A stretch of DNA of 47,190 nucleotides from Ursidibacter maritimus (GCF_009761395.1 NZ_LEKN01000038.1:1-47190); one strand, 5' to 3'. Positions 18,185 to 28,303 are shown, numbered from the stretch's first letter. Notes: generated by a model not told the origin, from the letters alone. Program-made: numbers and translations.

Positions 18185-19096
18185 TTAAGAAGCTATCCCA
18201 ATAAACATCGGTAATAAAAAAGGTATGGCTAAATTAACAATAAATCCAAAACTAATCGCTAACGGCACAACTTGCATTCCGCCTGATTTTTGGATAATTG
18301 GCAAGGTACAATCAAGCGATGTCGCCCCACCCAATCCAACCGCAGTCGAAGGAAACATTCTCATAAAGAAAGGAATACTGAATAAGCAGAAAATTTCGCG
18401 AGAGAGATCATTAAAAAAAGCAATACTGCCGTAAACAGGGCCCCACGCATCATTAACTAACACACTCGATAACGAATACCAACCAAACCCTGAAGCAAAA
18501 GCTAATGCTTTGAATAAAGGTAAATCTAATAGATAGGCGGAAATTACCCCACCAAGCAAACCACTACCCATAAAGATCAATGCTGTAAATATTCCACGTT
18601 TATTTAAAAATACTTCTTTCAAAGGAATACCGCTATTGCGTAGCTGAATACCGACACAAAAAATCATCACAACAAGCACATAAGTACTAGAGTGAAGCGG
18701 GAAATCTAATATACCCTTCGTTAAAAAGCCAAAAATTCCCCCTGCTAATACCGTTGAACATAACACCAAGGATTCCAAAAGCTGTTTCCAACGTGATGGT
18801 AATTCTTCTGCTGTTAAAGCAGTTCGTTTCATTGGATATAATTTATCGAAAAGCATTAAACTTCCGATATTACAACAATGAATAATGGTACTTAGCCCCA
18901 AAGCTGTCAGCCCAATTTGGGGAAGTTTAGTTTCTAAATCATCTAATTGCCCTAAAGCAATGCCCATTATCAACAAAATTAAGTAAAGGCTATACATTGT
19001 CGTTTTATTAACTACCGCTATTACCTTAGGATTATGAACACGAAAAAGATAGCCTAAAAAAAGTGGCACAAAGGCAATCAATAGCCCATAAATCAT
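18185..19096 (-). CDS. lysO: LysO-family lysine exporter (DUF340)
   Basis: 303 residues, close to E. coli LysO (YbjE). About eight hydrophobic helices. Family blocks include LLIMGIALGQL near residue 45, GGIFGFLTKG, and LASGFGWYSLSSVLVNDAWGPVYGSIAFFNDLSREI, the conserved core of DUF340. LysO exports lysine and thialysine across the inner membrane. A GGGGGAA ribosome site lies before the start. It is transcribed toward tqsA and diverges from dinB. In many enterobacteria lysO is controlled by ArgP; no such site could be recognised here. Confidence 0.87.
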   Translation of the reverse strand: MIYGLLIAFVPLFLGYLFRVHNPKVIAVVNKTTMYSLYLILLIMGIALGQLDDLETKLPQIGLTALGLSTIIHCCNIGSLMLFDKLYPMKRTALTAEELPSRWKQLLESLVLCSTVLAGGIFGFLTKGILDFPLHSSTYVLVVMIFCVGIQLRNSGIPLKEVFLNKRGIFTALIFMGSGLLGGVISAYLLDLPLFKALAFASGFGWYSLSSVLVNDAWGPVYGSIAFFNDLSREIFCLFSIPFFMRMFPSTAVGLGGATSLDCTLPIIQKSGGMQVVPLAISFGFIVNLAIPFLLPMFIGIAS

Positions 19097-19196
19097 TCGT
19101 TCCCCCTTTCAATTTTCCTTTTTATTATTAAGGATAAATTTTAACAATAAATTAACGCAATAAAACTGTTTTTATATACAGTTATTTGATATGCTA

Positions 19197-19228
19197 ACAA
19201 GCGGTTACTTTCTCTCAATTTTTTGCAA
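19197..19228 (+). repeat. Full-length DNA uptake signal before dinB
   Basis: ACAAGCGGT (19197-19205), then an A/T tract and TTTTTTGCAAA running into the dinB start codon at 19229. Confidence 0.85.
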
Positions 19229-20299
19229 ATGAATATATCACGAAAAATTATTCACATTGATATGGACTGTTTTTACGCCTCAATAGAAATGCGTCAAAAT
19301 CCTACCTTGATCGGTAAAGCAGTTGCCGTTGGTGGAAGTGCAAATCAACGAGGAGTACTCACCACTTGCAATTATGAAGCGAGAAAATTCGGGCTACACA
19401 GTGCAATGCCAACTGCTCAAGCATTAAAATTATGTCCGCAATTAGTGCTGTTGCCCGTAAATATGTCTTTATATAAAGAAGTATCTGCCCAAATTCACCA
19501 AATTTTTCAACGATATACCTCTATTATAGAGCCACTTTCGCTAGATGAAGCCTATTTAGACGTAACGCATTGCCAACATCATTCTGGTTCAGCTACTTGG
19601 ATTGCTCAAGCAATCCGCCAAGCAATTTGGAATGAATTACAATTAACCGCCTCGGCAGGCATTGCCCCACTAAAATTTCTTGCCAAAATTGCCTCTGACC
19701 AAAATAAACCGAACGGACAATTTGTAATTACTCCCGAGCAAGTTGCTGATTTTATTTCAACACTTCCATTAAAAAAGATCCCTGGTGTAGGTAATGTGAC
19801 AAATGAAAAACTCAAACAGCTAGGATTTCACACCTGTGCAGATATTCAGAAATCAGAAAAACACTTTATTTTCCAACAATTTGGTAAATTTGGACAGCGT
19901 TTGTGGGATTTTAGCCACGGTATTGATGAACGAGAAATTGAAGTCAATCGCCCACGCAAATCACTTGCTGTTGAAAATACCCTACTACAAGATATTTCTG
20001 ATTTAAACAGTGCTGAAATGATTGTCTGCGAACAATTTAATAAACTTATCTTTCGCATTCAGAGAAACTGGGCTGATACACCTTTATCCGAATTTAAAAA
20101 ATTAGGTATCAAACTTAAATTTGATGATTTCAGTCAAACGACTTTGGAAAGAACAATGGATAACTTTACTCAAGAGAATTTCTTATATTTACTTGAACAG
20201 ATCTGGCAACGAAGAAATGGACGAAAAATCCGCTTAATCGGTATAAACGTTCATTTTCCAAACAAAAAAGTAACAACACAGTTAAACTTATGGGAATAA
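19229..20299 (+). CDS. dinB: DNA polymerase IV (Y family)
   Basis: 356 residues. The palm motif IIHIDMDCFYASIEMR begins the protein and contains the metal-binding aspartate D11. SLDEAYLDVT supplies the second catalytic acidic pair. The thumb helix-hairpin-helix is KKIPGVGNVTNEKLKQLG, and the little-finger domain follows. The C-terminus QLNLWE looks like a beta-clamp-binding motif (QLxLW). It performs error-prone bypass synthesis. A TTG six bases upstream is also in frame, but ATG 19229 is more plausible. No strong Shine-Dalgarno is seen because the uptake signal fills that space. No LexA box was recognised upstream. Confidence 0.93.
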   Translation: MNISRKIIHIDMDCFYASIEMRQNPTLIGKAVAVGGSANQRGVLTTCNYEARKFGLHSAMPTAQALKLCPQLVLLPVNMSLYKEVSAQIHQIFQRYTSIIEPLSLDEAYLDVTHCQHHSGSATWIAQAIRQAIWNELQLTASAGIAPLKFLAKIASDQNKPNGQFVITPEQVADFISTLPLKKIPGVGNVTNEKLKQLGFHTCADIQKSEKHFIFQQFGKFGQRLWDFSHGIDEREIEVNRPRKSLAVENTLLQDISDLNSAEMIVCEQFNKLIFRIQRNWADTPLSEFKKLGIKLKFDDFSQTTLERTMDNFTQENFLYLLEQIWQRRNGRKIRLIGINVHFPNKKVTTQLNLWE

Positions 20300-20340
20300 T
20301 TGTTGCCGAAACCTTGAATTTTGCTAAATTATCGCCATTT

Positions 20341-20373
20341 ACAAGCGGTCTTTTTTACTCAACTTTTTACAAC
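20341..20373 (+). repeat. DNA uptake signal before htpX
   Basis: ACAAGCGGTC at 20341-20350, A/T tract, then TTTTTACAAC. Confidence 0.8.
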
Positions 20374-20390
20374 TTGGAGAATTATCTACT

Positions 20391-21242
20391 ATGATGAGAA
20401 TTGCACTCTTTCTTGCAACAAACTTTGCCGTAATGATTGTATTAGGCATTATCTTAAGCGTAACGGGCATTGCGGGTAACAGTACTGGCGGCATCTTAAT
20501 TATGTCAGTGCTTTTTGGTTTTGCAGGTTCATTGATCTCATTATTTTTATCAAAAACAATGGCTTTACGTTCTGTTGGAGCAGAAATTATTACTGAGCCA
20601 CGCAATAATGCAGAACATTGGTTAGTTGAAACCGTTAAACGTCAATCACAACAAGCAGGTATTCCAATGCCTGATGTCGCCATTTACCACTCAGCTGATG
20701 TGAATGCTTTTGCAACAGGTGCAACAAAAAGTAACTCTCTTGTTGCAGTAAGTACAGGCTTATTAAATTCAATGACCCAAGATGAAGCGGAAGCCGTTGT
20801 TGCACACGAAGTTGCTCATATTGCAAATGGCGATATGGTTACGATGACTTTATTACAAGGTGTACTGAATACCTTTGTTATTTTCTTATCTCGAATGATT
20901 GCAACCGCTGTATCAAGCACTCGCAACGACAATGGTGAAGAAAGCCAAAGCACTGGGATTTATTTCCTAGTATCAATGGTGTTAGAAATTCTCTTTGGTG
21001 TATTAGCAACGATTATTGCAATGTGGTTCTCTCGTTATCGTGAATTCCGTGCGGATGCTGGCTCAGCAAGCCTTGTAGGTAAAGAAAAAATGATTGCTGC
21101 CCTACAGCGTTTACAAAAACTACACGAACCAGAAGAGCTACAAGGTTCATTAAACGCATTTATGATCAATGGTAAACGTAAAGAGCTCTTTATGAGCCAC
21201 CCACCACTTGAAAAACGCATTGAAGCGTTAAGAAATTTATAA
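20391..21242 (+). CDS. htpX: HtpX membrane zinc metalloprotease (M48)
   Basis: 283 residues. Two N-terminal transmembrane helices (about 4-26 and 34-54) precede the catalytic domain. The zinc motif HEVAH gives H139, E140 and H143, the same positions as in E. coli HtpX, and the third ligand glutamate is in [12 protein letters not shown] third and fourth hydrophobic segment lies at about 155-205. It degrades damaged membrane proteins alongside FtsH. The N-terminus [12 protein letters not shown] matches the E. coli start. In E. coli it is stress-induced through CpxR and sigma-32; no clear site is seen here. A terminator follows. Confidence 0.94.
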   Translation: MMRIALFLATNFAVMIVLGIILSVTGIAGNSTGGILIMSVLFGFAGSLISLFLSKTMALRSVGAEIITEPRNNAEHWLVETVKRQSQQAGIPMPDVAIYHSADVNAFATGATKSNSLVAVSTGLLNSMTQDEAEAVVAHEVAHIANGDMVTMTLLQGVLNTFVIFLSRMIATAVSSTRNDNGEESQSTGIYFLVSMVLEILFGVLATIIAMWFSRYREFRADAGSASLVGKEKMIAALQRLQKLHEPEELQGSLNAFMINGKRKELFMSHPPLEKRIEALRNL

Positions 21243-21252
21243 TTTGATACAT

Positions 21253-21282
21253 AAGGGGCTAATCTACTTTAGCCCCTTTTAT
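21253..21282 (+). terminator. Rho-independent terminator after htpX
   Basis: AAGGGGCTAA (21253-21262) pairs with TTAGCCCCTT (21269-21278), then Ts. A reversed uptake signal with TTTGCAAA follows (21293-21324). Confidence 0.9.
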
Positions 21283-21397
21283 TTTCTTTAATTTGCAAAA
21301 ATGCTCTCTAATCTTACCGCTTGTTGATCGAAAACTTGGTAGAAATCCAAATACCCTTTAAAATAGCAACGTATTTATACTGAAGAAAAGAGAAATT

Positions 21398-23173
21398 ATG
21401 TCTAAACAATCTTTTTCGATTGATGAGATGACTCAAGATCAATCAACTTGGCAAACCTTTAAACGTTTATGGCCGATGATTTCGCCATTTAAGTTGGGTA
21501 TTTTAGTGGCAATGGTCGCAATGGTATTTAATGCGGCTGCAGATGCTTATTTAATCACAATGCTTAAACCTTTAATTGATGAAGGTTTTGGTGGACAAGC
21601 GGATCGTAACTTTTTAAAAGTAATGGCATTCATTGTGGTTGGGTTGATTTTTGCTCGTGGTTTAACTAGCTTTGTATCAAGTTACTGTTTGGCTTGGGTG
21701 TCAGGCAAAGTCGTAATGACAATGCGTCAGCGTGTGTTTAAACATTTGATGTTTATGCCTGTAACTTTCTTTGATCAAAATTCATCAGGTAAATTATTAT
21801 CCCGTATTACTTATGATTCAGAACAGATTGCAAGTTCATCAGCCAGTGCTTTGCAAAGTGTTGTTCGAGAAGGGGTGTATATTCTTTTTCTCGTAATTAC
21901 AATGTTTTATTATAGTTGGCGACTTTCTCTTGTGCTGTTTATTATTGGGCCTTTGATCGCTATTTTGATTCGAGTGGTATCTAAACGATTTAGAACACTT
22001 AGCCGCAATATGCAAGAATCTATGGGTAGTATGACTGAAAGTGCTGAGCAGATGCTAAGAGGGCATAAAGTGGTACTTTCTTTTGGTGGACAGAAAGTAG
22101 AAGAAGAGCGTTTTAACCGTACAAGTAACGATATGCGCCGTAAGGGAATGAAAATGATGGCGGCAACGGCAATTTCTGATCCGATTATTCAGGTAATTGC
22201 TTCATTAGCCTTAGCCGTTGTGTTATTTGTTGCAGGTTCACCTGAAATTATGGGCGATAGTTTAACAGCAGGGGAGTTCGCTGCGGTAATTGGTGCGTTG
22301 ATGGGGATTCTACGTCCATTAAAAACCTTAACCAATGTTAATGCCCTGTTTCAACGTGGAATGGCGGCTTGCCAAACCTTATTTACGTTATTTGATTTAC
22401 CGACAGAAAAAGATAATGGCACTTACCAAACTCAGCGGGCAAAAGGCGATATTCGCTTTGAAAATGTCACTTTCACCTATTATGGTAAAGAGCAACCTGC
22501 ACTAAAAAATATCTCTTTTGATCTTGCTGCAGGTAAAACATTAGCATTAGTGGGGCGTTCAGGATCTGGTAAATCGACCATCGCAAATTTAATTACGCGT
22601 TTTTACGATATTGATGCAGGGAATATTTATTTAGATAACCAGCCAATTCAAAATTACACCTTAAACAACTTGCGTGAACAGTGTGCGATTGTGTCGCAGC
22701 AAGTTCATCTTTTTAACGACACGATTGCCAATAACATCGCTTATGCGGCAAAAGATAAATATAGTCGAGCAGAAATTGAGCAAGCAGCTAAAGCGGCTTA
22801 TGCGATGGAATTTATTGAAAAAATGCCACAAGGTTTGGATACGATCATCGGTGAAAATGGGGTGAACTTATCGGGCGGTCAGCGTCAGCGTTTAGCCATT
22901 GCTCGAGCATTATTACGAAATTCACCAGTATTAGTTCTTGATGAAGCCACATCTGCTTTAGATACGGAATCAGAGCGAGCTATTCAAGCTGCATTAGATG
23001 AGCTACAAAAAGATCGTACCGTTCTTGTCATTGCTCACCGCTTATCTACGATTGAAAAAGCAGATGAGATTTTGGTGGTTGATCACGGGCAGATTATTGA
23101 GCGTGGAACTCACAGTGAACTACTTGCACAAAACGGTGCTTATAAACAACTTCATAGCTTACAGTTTGGATAG
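21398..23173 (+). CDS. msbA: Lipid A export ABC transporter ATP-binding/permease MsbA
   Basis: 591 residues. Six transmembrane helices occupy about residues 25-325, followed by one ATPase domain. Walker A is GRSGSGKST, the signature is [16 protein letters not shown], and Walker B is [12 protein letters not shown] with the switch histidine in VIAHRLS. The fused homodimeric layout and the early [15 protein letters not shown] text fit MsbA. It flips core-lipid A across the inner membrane. In E. coli and many relatives lpxK lies directly downstream; here no lpxK follows, and the next genes are tRNAs. Ribosome site AGAGA precedes the start. Confidence 0.95.
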   Translation: MSKQSFSIDEMTQDQSTWQTFKRLWPMISPFKLGILVAMVAMVFNAAADAYLITMLKPLIDEGFGGQADRNFLKVMAFIVVGLIFARGLTSFVSSYCLAWVSGKVVMTMRQRVFKHLMFMPVTFFDQNSSGKLLSRITYDSEQIASSSASALQSVVREGVYILFLVITMFYYSWRLSLVLFIIGPLIAILIRVVSKRFRTLSRNMQESMGSMTESAEQMLRGHKVVLSFGGQKVEEERFNRTSNDMRRKGMKMMAATAISDPIIQVIASLALAVVLFVAGSPEIMGDSLTAGEFAAVIGALMGILRPLKTLTNVNALFQRGMAACQTLFTLFDLPTEKDNGTYQTQRAKGDIRFENVTFTYYGKEQPALKNISFDLAAGKTLALVGRSGSGKSTIANLITRFYDIDAGNIYLDNQPIQNYTLNNLREQCAIVSQQVHLFNDTIANNIAYAAKDKYSRAEIEQAAKAAYAMEFIEKMPQGLDTIIGENGVNLSGGQRQRLAIARALLRNSPVLVLDEATSALDTESERAIQAALDELQKDRTVLVIAHRLSTIEKADEILVVDHGQIIERGTHSELLAQNGAYKQLHSLQFG

Positions 23174-23287
23174 TAGGGCAATCAAATTTGTTGTTTTGTT
23201 TCGAATTTTTCGGTCTAGAAAGGACAATCTTGGATATAGATTGCCATAGACTTTCTCATAGGTTTTTTGTCCCTTAATATTCCTTTC

Positions 23288-23425
23288 TCACGTAGGGTAA
23301 AGATAAAGTATTAAACCTTGTATCATATATAAATAAGCACATTGTCTTGATGTGGGGTGAAATTCTTTTAGCCTCTCTTGATATTCTTTCACTTTGTTCG
23401 TGGCTTGTTCTCTATAGGTCGTCAT
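23288..23425 (-). CDS. Possible 45-residue small protein or gene remnant
   Basis: An open frame of 45 codons starts at ATG 23425 and ends TGA 23288-23290. Its product begins MTTYREQATNKVKEYQERLK and ends with the hydrophobic run YLYMIQGLILYLYPT. The charged helix followed by an aromatic/hydrophobic tail looks more like real coding sequence than chance. No clear Shine-Dalgarno is present, and I do not recognise the family. An overlapping +1 frame directly upstream encodes a short lysine/aspartate-rich peptide, so this could be the decayed end of a longer frame-shifted gene. It lies in the 368-bp gap between msbA and the tRNA genes; the rest of the gap shows nothing recognisable. Confidence 0.3.
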   Translation of the reverse strand: MTTYREQATNKVKEYQERLKEFHPTSRQCAYLYMIQGLILYLYPT

Positions 23426-23541
23426 CTTTTTTAAGTGCAATATTCATTTTTTCAATGCGTTATATGCGATGGACTAAAGGCTGTGGCAACTATTTAAAGC
23501 TCTTTGTATAGAGTATAAGTGATTGAATTTAAATAGAAATA

Positions 23542-23618
<77 letters not shown>

Positions 23619-23659
23619 AATAAATAGATAATATTAAGAATAGTACTATAAAAAAGAAG

Positions 23660-23736
23660 TGGTCGGCGAGATAGGATTTGAACCTACGACCCACTGGTCC
23701 CAAACCAGTTGCGCTACCAAGCTGCGCTACTCGCCG
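23660..23736 (-). tRNA. tRNA-Pro (anticodon TGG)
   Basis: 77-nt cloverleaf on the minus strand. Acceptor CGGCGAG/CTCGCCG, D-arm TAGCGCAGCTTGGTAGCGCA, anticodon loop TTTGGGA (anticodon TGG), T-loop GGTTCAAATCC, and encoded CCA at 23660-23662. The Arg tRNA gene lies 41 bp downstream, so both are probably in one transcript. Confidence 0.95.
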
Positions 23737-23868
23737 ACGTAAGATGTGCAGAATTATAGTTTTTTTTATTCTTTCGTCAATCCCTTTTTAATTTCAGCTT
23801 ATTTGAATGACTGTTCTTTGAACGTTAAACATATTAAGACTTATCAAAAAGCAAAAATTTTGAGAGAA

Positions 23869-23884
23869 TAGCAAACGTTTTCGT
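23869..23884 (+). promoter_or_regulatory. PurR box upstream of folD
   Basis: TAGCAAACGTTTTCGT matches the enterobacterial PurR operator consensus ACGCAAACGTTTTCGT at all but the first two positions. It lies 18 bp before the folD start, where bound PurR would block the promoter or early elongation. Basis: direct sequence match plus known PurR control of purine and one-carbon genes in gammaproteobacteria. Confidence 0.75.
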
Positions 23885-23902
23885 ATCACTAGGAGCCAAA
23901 CA

Positions 23903-24757
23903 ATGTCTGCAAATATTATTTCAGGAACATCCATTTCAAACCAAATAAAAAATGAAGTAGCAACTAAAATCTCGCATTATCTTGAACAAGGATACAGATC
24001 ACCAGGGCTTGCGGTTATTTTAGTTGGTTCAGATGCTGCTTCTCAAGTGTATGTTGGAAGTAAAAGAAAAAGCTGTGCTGAAATCGGCATTCAATCCCAA
24101 TCATACGATCTTCCTCAAGAAACAACGGAAAAAGCCCTTTTAGATTTAATTGATGAGTTAAATAAGGATGAAAGTGTAGATGGCATTTTGGTTCAGTTAC
24201 CGCTACCTAAACATATTGATAGCACCAAAGTGATCGAAGCAATTCAACCCGATAAAGATGTTGATGGTTTCCACCCATATAATGTCGGCAGATTATGCCA
24301 ACGTATTCCAACCTTAAGAGCTTGTACACCTTATGGGGTAATGAAACTCTTAGAAAATACCCAAGCTGATCTTTATGGTAAACACGCTGTTATCGTAGGA
24401 GCATCCAACATTGTAGGACGCCCTATGGCATTAGAATTGTTATTAGCTGGATGTACCGTTACCGTTACTCACCGTTTTACTAAAGACCTCGCATCTCATA
24501 TTCGTCAGGCGGATATTTTAGTAGTTGCGGTAGGCAAGCCTCAATTTATTCCTGGTGAATGGGTTAAAGAGGGTGCCATTGTGATTGATGTTGGTATTAA
24601 CCGTATTGACGGCAAATTAGTCGGCGATGTGGAATTTGAACAGGCTTCTCAAAGAGCGAGCTATATTACGCCTGTTCCTGGTGGCGTAGGTCCAATGACT
24701 GTTGCAATGCTGATGCAAAATACCTTACAGGCTTATCAGCATCATATTTCACTGTAA
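23903..24757 (+). CDS. folD: Bifunctional methylenetetrahydrofolate dehydrogenase / cyclohydrolase
   Basis: 284 residues, the normal length. Signatures are [23 protein letters not shown], with the catalytic lysine in YVGSKRK, then [13 protein letters not shown] and the NADP-binding [16 protein letters not shown] near the C-terminus. It interconverts 5,10-methylene-, 5,10-methenyl- and 10-formyl-tetrahydrofolate, supplying one-carbon units for purine synthesis. A PurR operator sits just upstream, in keeping with that role. AGGAG precedes ATG 23903. It converges with tsf across a bidirectional terminator. Confidence 0.96.
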   Translation: MSANIISGTSISNQIKNEVATKISHYLEQGYRSPGLAVILVGSDAASQVYVGSKRKSCAEIGIQSQSYDLPQETTEKALLDLIDELNKDESVDGILVQLPLPKHIDSTKVIEAIQPDKDVDGFHPYNVGRLCQRIPTLRACTPYGVMKLLENTQADLYGKHAVIVGASNIVGRPMALELLLAGCTVTVTHRFTKDLASHIRQADILVVAVGKPQFIPGEWVKEGAIVIDVGINRIDGKLVGDVEFEQASQRASYITPVPGGVGPMTVAMLMQNTLQAYQHHISL

Positions 24758-24765
24758 CAGACAAC

Positions 24766-24795
24766 AAAAAAAGCAGGCTAAAGCCTGCTTTTCTA
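24766..24795. terminator. Bidirectional terminator between folD and tsf
   Basis: AAGCAGGCT (24771-24779) and AGCCTGCTT (24782-24790), with A-tract before and T-tract after, so it can work on both strands. Confidence 0.9.
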
Positions 24796-24809
24796 TTTTC
24801 ATACGAAAA

Positions 24810-25655
24810 TTAAACTTTTTGCATTGCTGCAACTTCTGCTGCGAAGTCAGTTTCAACTTTCTCAATACCTTCACCAACTTCTAAACGAATGAAGTTAGAT
24901 ACAGAAGTATTTACTGATTTTAAGTAGCTACCTACTGATTGAGAAGGATCCATTACAAATGCCTGACCTGTTAATGATACTTCACCAGTGAATTTAGCCA
25001 TACGGCCTTCAACCATTTTCTCGGCGATTTCTTTGGGTTTACCTGAGTTCATTGCGATTTCGATTTGAATTTCACGTTCTTTTGCAACTACTTCTGCAGA
25101 TACATCTTCTGGGTTTACAAATTCAGGTTTAGATGCTGCAACGTGCATTGCAACTTTCTTCAATTCTTCTTCTGAACCTTCACCAGCAACTAATACACCG
25201 ATTTTCGCACCGTGTAAGTATTGTGCAATCACTTGACCATCTAAGTATTGAACACGACGAATGTTCATATTCTCACCAATTTTTGCAACTAAAGCGACAC
25301 GTTTTTCTTCAAATTGTGCTGCTAATGCTTCAATTGAAATACCTTTGTTTGCTAATGCATAGTCAGCAACTTCGTTTGCTAAGCCTAAGAAACCTGCGTC
25401 TTTTGCAACGAAGTCAGTTTGGCAGTTCATTTCAACTAATACACCAAAACCTGCACCAATACGAGCTAAGATTACACCTTCAGCAGCGATGTTACCTGCT
25501 TTCTTAGCCGCTTTAGCTTGACCAGATTTACGCATATTATCGATTGCTAACTCGATATCACCGTTTGCTTCTACTAACGCTTTTTTACATTCCATCATTC
25601 CAGCGCCTGTACGCTCACGAAGTTCTTTTACTAGAGATGCTGTAATTTCAGCCAT
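24810..25655 (-). CDS. tsf: Elongation factor Ts
   Basis: 281 residues. The N-terminal TDF module ([27 protein letters not shown]) and the following NIAAEGVI and [13 protein letters not shown] are the standard EF-Ts signatures. It exchanges GDP on EF-Tu during translation elongation. The open frame reaches back to 25682, but ATG 25655 is preceded by AAGAGGAAT and matches the conserved N-terminus. It follows rpsB on the same strand with a 97-bp gap that contains a hairpin, the usual rpsB-tsf operon arrangement. Confidence 0.96.
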   Translation of the reverse strand: MAEITASLVKELRERTGAGMMECKKALVEANGDIELAIDNMRKSGQAKAAKKAGNIAAEGVILARIGAGFGVLVEMNCQTDFVAKDAGFLGLANEVADYALANKGISIEALAAQFEEKRVALVAKIGENMNIRRVQYLDGQVIAQYLHGAKIGVLVAGEGSEEELKKVAMHVAASKPEFVNPEDVSAEVVAKEREIQIEIAMNSGKPKEIAEKMVEGRMAKFTGEVSLTGQAFVMDPSQSVGSYLKSVNTSVSNFIRLEVGEGIEKVETDFAAEVAAMQKV

Positions 25656-25685
25656 TTTTTTATTCCTCTTAAATATAAACAAAGA

Positions 25686-25711
25686 AAGCAGGGGAATTGT
25701 CGCCCCTGCTT
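25686..25711 (-). terminator. Hairpin between rpsB and tsf
   Basis: AAGCAGGGG pairs with CCCCTGCTT, 8-nt loop. The downstream T run on the minus strand is weak, so it probably attenuates or protects the transcript rather than stopping it completely. Confidence 0.6.
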
Positions 25712-25752
25712 CACAAATTACGAATGTGTATAGGGCTTATGCCTTAATACGA

Positions 25753-26469
25753 TTATTCAGCCGCTTCTTCTGCAACGATTTCAACTTCTTGACCACGCCC
25801 TTCTTTGATTGCTGCAACTGCTGCATCTAAGTAAAGTTGGATCGCACGAGCTGCGTCATCGTTACCAGGGATAACGTAGTTTACGCCATCTGGACTTGCG
25901 TTAGTATCAACGATAGCAAATACAGGAATACCTAAGTTGTTTGCTTCTTTGATTGCGATATGTTCGTAGTCTGCACCGATTACAAAAATTGCATCTGGAA
26001 GACCAGCCATATCTTTAATACCGCCTAAGCTTAATTCTAATTTCTCAAGCTCACGAGTACGCATTAATGCTTCTTTCTTAGTAATTTTATCGAAAGTACC
26101 ATCTTGAGTTTGAGTTTCTAGATCTTTTAAGCGTTTGATTGATTGACGAACTGTTTTCCAGTTAGTCAACATACCACCTAACCAACGGTGGTTTACGTAG
26201 AATTGTTGGCTCTCTACTGCTGCTGCTTTTACGGCATCAGATGCTGCACGTTTTGTACCAACGAAAAGAATTTTACCATTGTTACCTGCAATGCGTGTTA
26301 ATTCAGCTAACGCATCGTTGAATAATGGTAATGTTTTCTCTAAGTTGATGATATGAACACCATTACGAGCACCGAAAATGAAAGGTTTCATTTTTGGATT
26401 CCAGTAACGAGTTTGGTGACCGAAGTGAACGCCTGCGTTAAGCATATCGCGCATAGATACTTGTGCCAT
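25753..26469 (-). CDS. rpsB: 30S ribosomal protein S2
   Basis: 238 residues. The N-terminus [20 protein letters not shown] and the blocks [21 protein letters not shown] and [15 protein letters not shown] are typical of S2, and the acidic tail [17 protein letters not shown] also fits. It is a component of the small ribosomal subunit. AAAGGAA precedes the start. The structured leader upstream (26482-26600) is likely the target of S2 autoregulation, as shown for rpsB of other gammaproteobacteria. Confidence 0.97.
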   Translation of the reverse strand: MAQVSMRDMLNAGVHFGHQTRYWNPKMKPFIFGARNGVHIINLEKTLPLFNDALAELTRIAGNNGKILFVGTKRAASDAVKAAAVESQQFYVNHRWLGGMLTNWKTVRQSIKRLKDLETQTQDGTFDKITKKEALMRTRELEKLELSLGGIKDMAGLPDAIFVIGADYEHIAIKEANNLGIPVFAIVDTNASPDGVNYVIPGNDDAARAIQLYLDAAVAAIKEGRGQEVEIVAEEAAE

Positions 26470-26481
26470 AAGAAATTTCCT

Positions 26482-26600
26482 TTATGTTAGTTCCCAATTT
26501 TATGGGAAGGGTTTTGCCTCCACATATCCTGTATATCGACCATTAAAATAACTTACTTAATAGCACCCCGATAATCAGTTGGCGATATGTGTGTGATTTT
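26482..26600 (-). promoter_or_regulatory. Structured leader of rpsB-tsf
   Basis: On the minus strand the leader has CACATATCG (26591-26583) that can pair either with CGATAT (26538-26533) or with ATATGTG (26527-26521). Between these lies an apparently conserved single-stranded element TATCGGGGTGCTATT. Competing pairings around a conserved core are what is expected of the S2-binding leader described in gammaproteobacteria. The structure here was drawn by eye. Confidence 0.5.
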
Positions 26601-26666
26601 GGGTTAATAAAAAATGATGTTTTTTGCACTGTTTTTCAATGAAAAGCAAGCACAAAAAACGGACGG

Positions 26667-26695
26667 ATTTTACAGAAAAGCAAGGAAAAAAGCTA
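26667..26695 (-). promoter_or_regulatory. Candidate rpsB promoter
   Basis: On the minus strand TAGCTT (26695-26690) and TAAAAT (26672-26667) are separated by 17 bp and followed by a G/C-rich discriminator (CCGTCCG), as in stringently controlled promoters. Confidence 0.4.
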
Positions 26696-26708
26696 TAACT
26701 ATTTCACG

Positions 26709-26754
26709 ACAAGCGGTGCGTTTTGCAAAAAATTTTACCTTTCACACCGCTTGT
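26709..26754. repeat. Inverted pair of perfect uptake signals after glmU
   Basis: ACAAGCGGT (26709-26717) and ACCGCTTGT (26746-26754) are inverted, with TTTTGCAAAAAA between them. They form a hairpin with a 10-bp stem just past the glmU stop codon, so it probably terminates glmU as well as promoting DNA uptake. Confidence 0.75.
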
Positions 26755-26761
26755 AAAGCTA

Positions 26762-28129
26762 TTATGCTTTTTTCTTCGTTGGACGTTGCCAATTTTGAAT
26801 ATGACGTTGTGGCACACGAGTAATCACTAATTCTTTTTCCGCCACATCTTTAGTTACTGTTGAACCAGCACCAATGGTTGAACCACTCGCAATCGTTACT
26901 GGAGCGACCAACTGACTATCAGAGCCAACAAACACATCATCGCCGATGATTGTTTTAAATTTATTCGCTCCATCATAGTTACAAGTAATGACGCCAGCAC
27001 CGATATTACAATTTGCCCCAACTTCTGCATCACCTACATAAGCCAAATGGTTTACTTTTGAGCCTATGCCCACTTGTGCATTTTTAATTTCAACAAAGTT
27101 ACCTACGTGAGTATCGTCTCCTAAGTGTGTGCCAGGGCGTAAACGAGAGAATGGTCCAATTTTAGCTTGCTTGCCAATAACGGTATCTTCAATTACAGAA
27201 TAAGGTTTGATCTCTACATCATCACCGATTTCACAATTTTTCAGTACTGAACCTACACCAATTTTGACACGATCGCCTAACTTAATTTCGCCCTCTAAGA
27301 CAACATTCACATCAATATAAACATCTTTACCGTGTGAAACCGTACCACGCACATCAAAACGCTGTGGATCAACAATAGTCACGCCAGCCAACAACAATTT
27401 TTCAGCTTGCTTTTTTTGATAATAACGCTCTAAAGCGGCAAGTTGTAAGCGATTATTTGCACCTTCCACTTCCATTAAATCTGTCGCTTGCACCGCTTGT
27501 ACTTTGAAACCATCACGATTTGCCATTGCAATCACATCAGTAATGTAATACTCGCCTTGAGCATTGTTATTGTTTAATTGAGCTAACCATCTTTTGAAAC
27601 TCGCACCACTTGATACCATCACCCCAGTGTTAATTTCTTGAATTTTTAACTGTTCAGGGTTGGCATCTTTTTGCTCAACAATTGCGACTACCGAGCCATT
27701 TTCACGAATAATTCGCCCATATCCTGTAGGGTTCGCTAATTCAACAGTCAGTAAAGCGATACCATTTTCAGGCTTAGCCGCAATCAACTTCTCTAAAGTT
27801 TCTTTGGTAATCAATGGAGAGTCACCATATACCATTAAAATATTTTCATCGTCAGCAAAAAATGGTGCAGCTTGTTGCATTGCATGTCCTGTACCGAGTT
27901 GCTCTGCTTGTAACACCCAATTTACGGGTTCATTAGCTAAACGCTGTTGTAGTAGGTTGCCACCATGCCCATAAATTAAATGAATTTGTTTAGCATCAAG
28001 CTGTTTTGCAGTATCAATCACATGTTTTACCATTGGCTTACCTGCGATAGGGTGTAAAACTTTAGGTAAATCTGAATACATACGAGTGCCTTTACCCGCA
28101 GCAAGAATAACAACGCTAAGTTGGGTCAT
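26762..28129 (-). CDS. glmU: Bifunctional GlcNAc-1-phosphate uridyltransferase / GlcN-1-phosphate acetyltransferase
   Basis: 455 residues, as expected. The N-terminal pyrophosphorylase domain has [18 protein letters not shown], the nucleotide-binding loop. YGDSPLI marks the metal site. The C-terminal half is a left-handed beta helix of hexapeptide repeats, ending with [20 protein letters not shown] and the acetyl-CoA site. It makes UDP-GlcNAc for peptidoglycan and lipopolysaccharide. AAGGAT lies before ATG 28129, chosen over 28162. An uptake signal lies inside the gene (27492-27500). Confidence 0.96.
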   Translation of the reverse strand: MTQLSVVILAAGKGTRMYSDLPKVLHPIAGKPMVKHVIDTAKQLDAKQIHLIYGHGGNLLQQRLANEPVNWVLQAEQLGTGHAMQQAAPFFADDENILMVYGDSPLITKETLEKLIAAKPENGIALLTVELANPTGYGRIIRENGSVVAIVEQKDANPEQLKIQEINTGVMVSSGASFKRWLAQLNNNNAQGEYYITDVIAMANRDGFKVQAVQATDLMEVEGANNRLQLAALERYYQKKQAEKLLLAGVTIVDPQRFDVRGTVSHGKDVYIDVNVVLEGEIKLGDRVKIGVGSVLKNCEIGDDVEIKPYSVIEDTVIGKQAKIGPFSRLRPGTHLGDDTHVGNFVEIKNAQVGIGSKVNHLAYVGDAEVGANCNIGAGVITCNYDGANKFKTIIGDDVFVGSDSQLVAPVTIASGSTIGAGSTVTKDVAEKELVITRVPQRHIQNWQRPTKKKA

Positions 28130-28303
28130 TTTGAAATCCTTATAAGAAAAAATTCCGGACATTCTACCGAAATTTGAGAAAAATGAGAAATAAACAAGTG
28201 GTTGCTTTCATTCAACATTTTGCAAAAAAATTTCAGGGAAGTTATTGTTTGTCTAAGAGTTGAACATTCAATTCAAAAGCTTACATTTTGAATTACCTAT
28301 ATA

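Noticed and set aside
26614-26823. 69-codon plus-strand ORF before and inside the glmU end
   Set aside because: It overlaps the rpsB promoter, the paired uptake signals and the glmU 3' end in antisense. No ribosome site and no recognisable motif.
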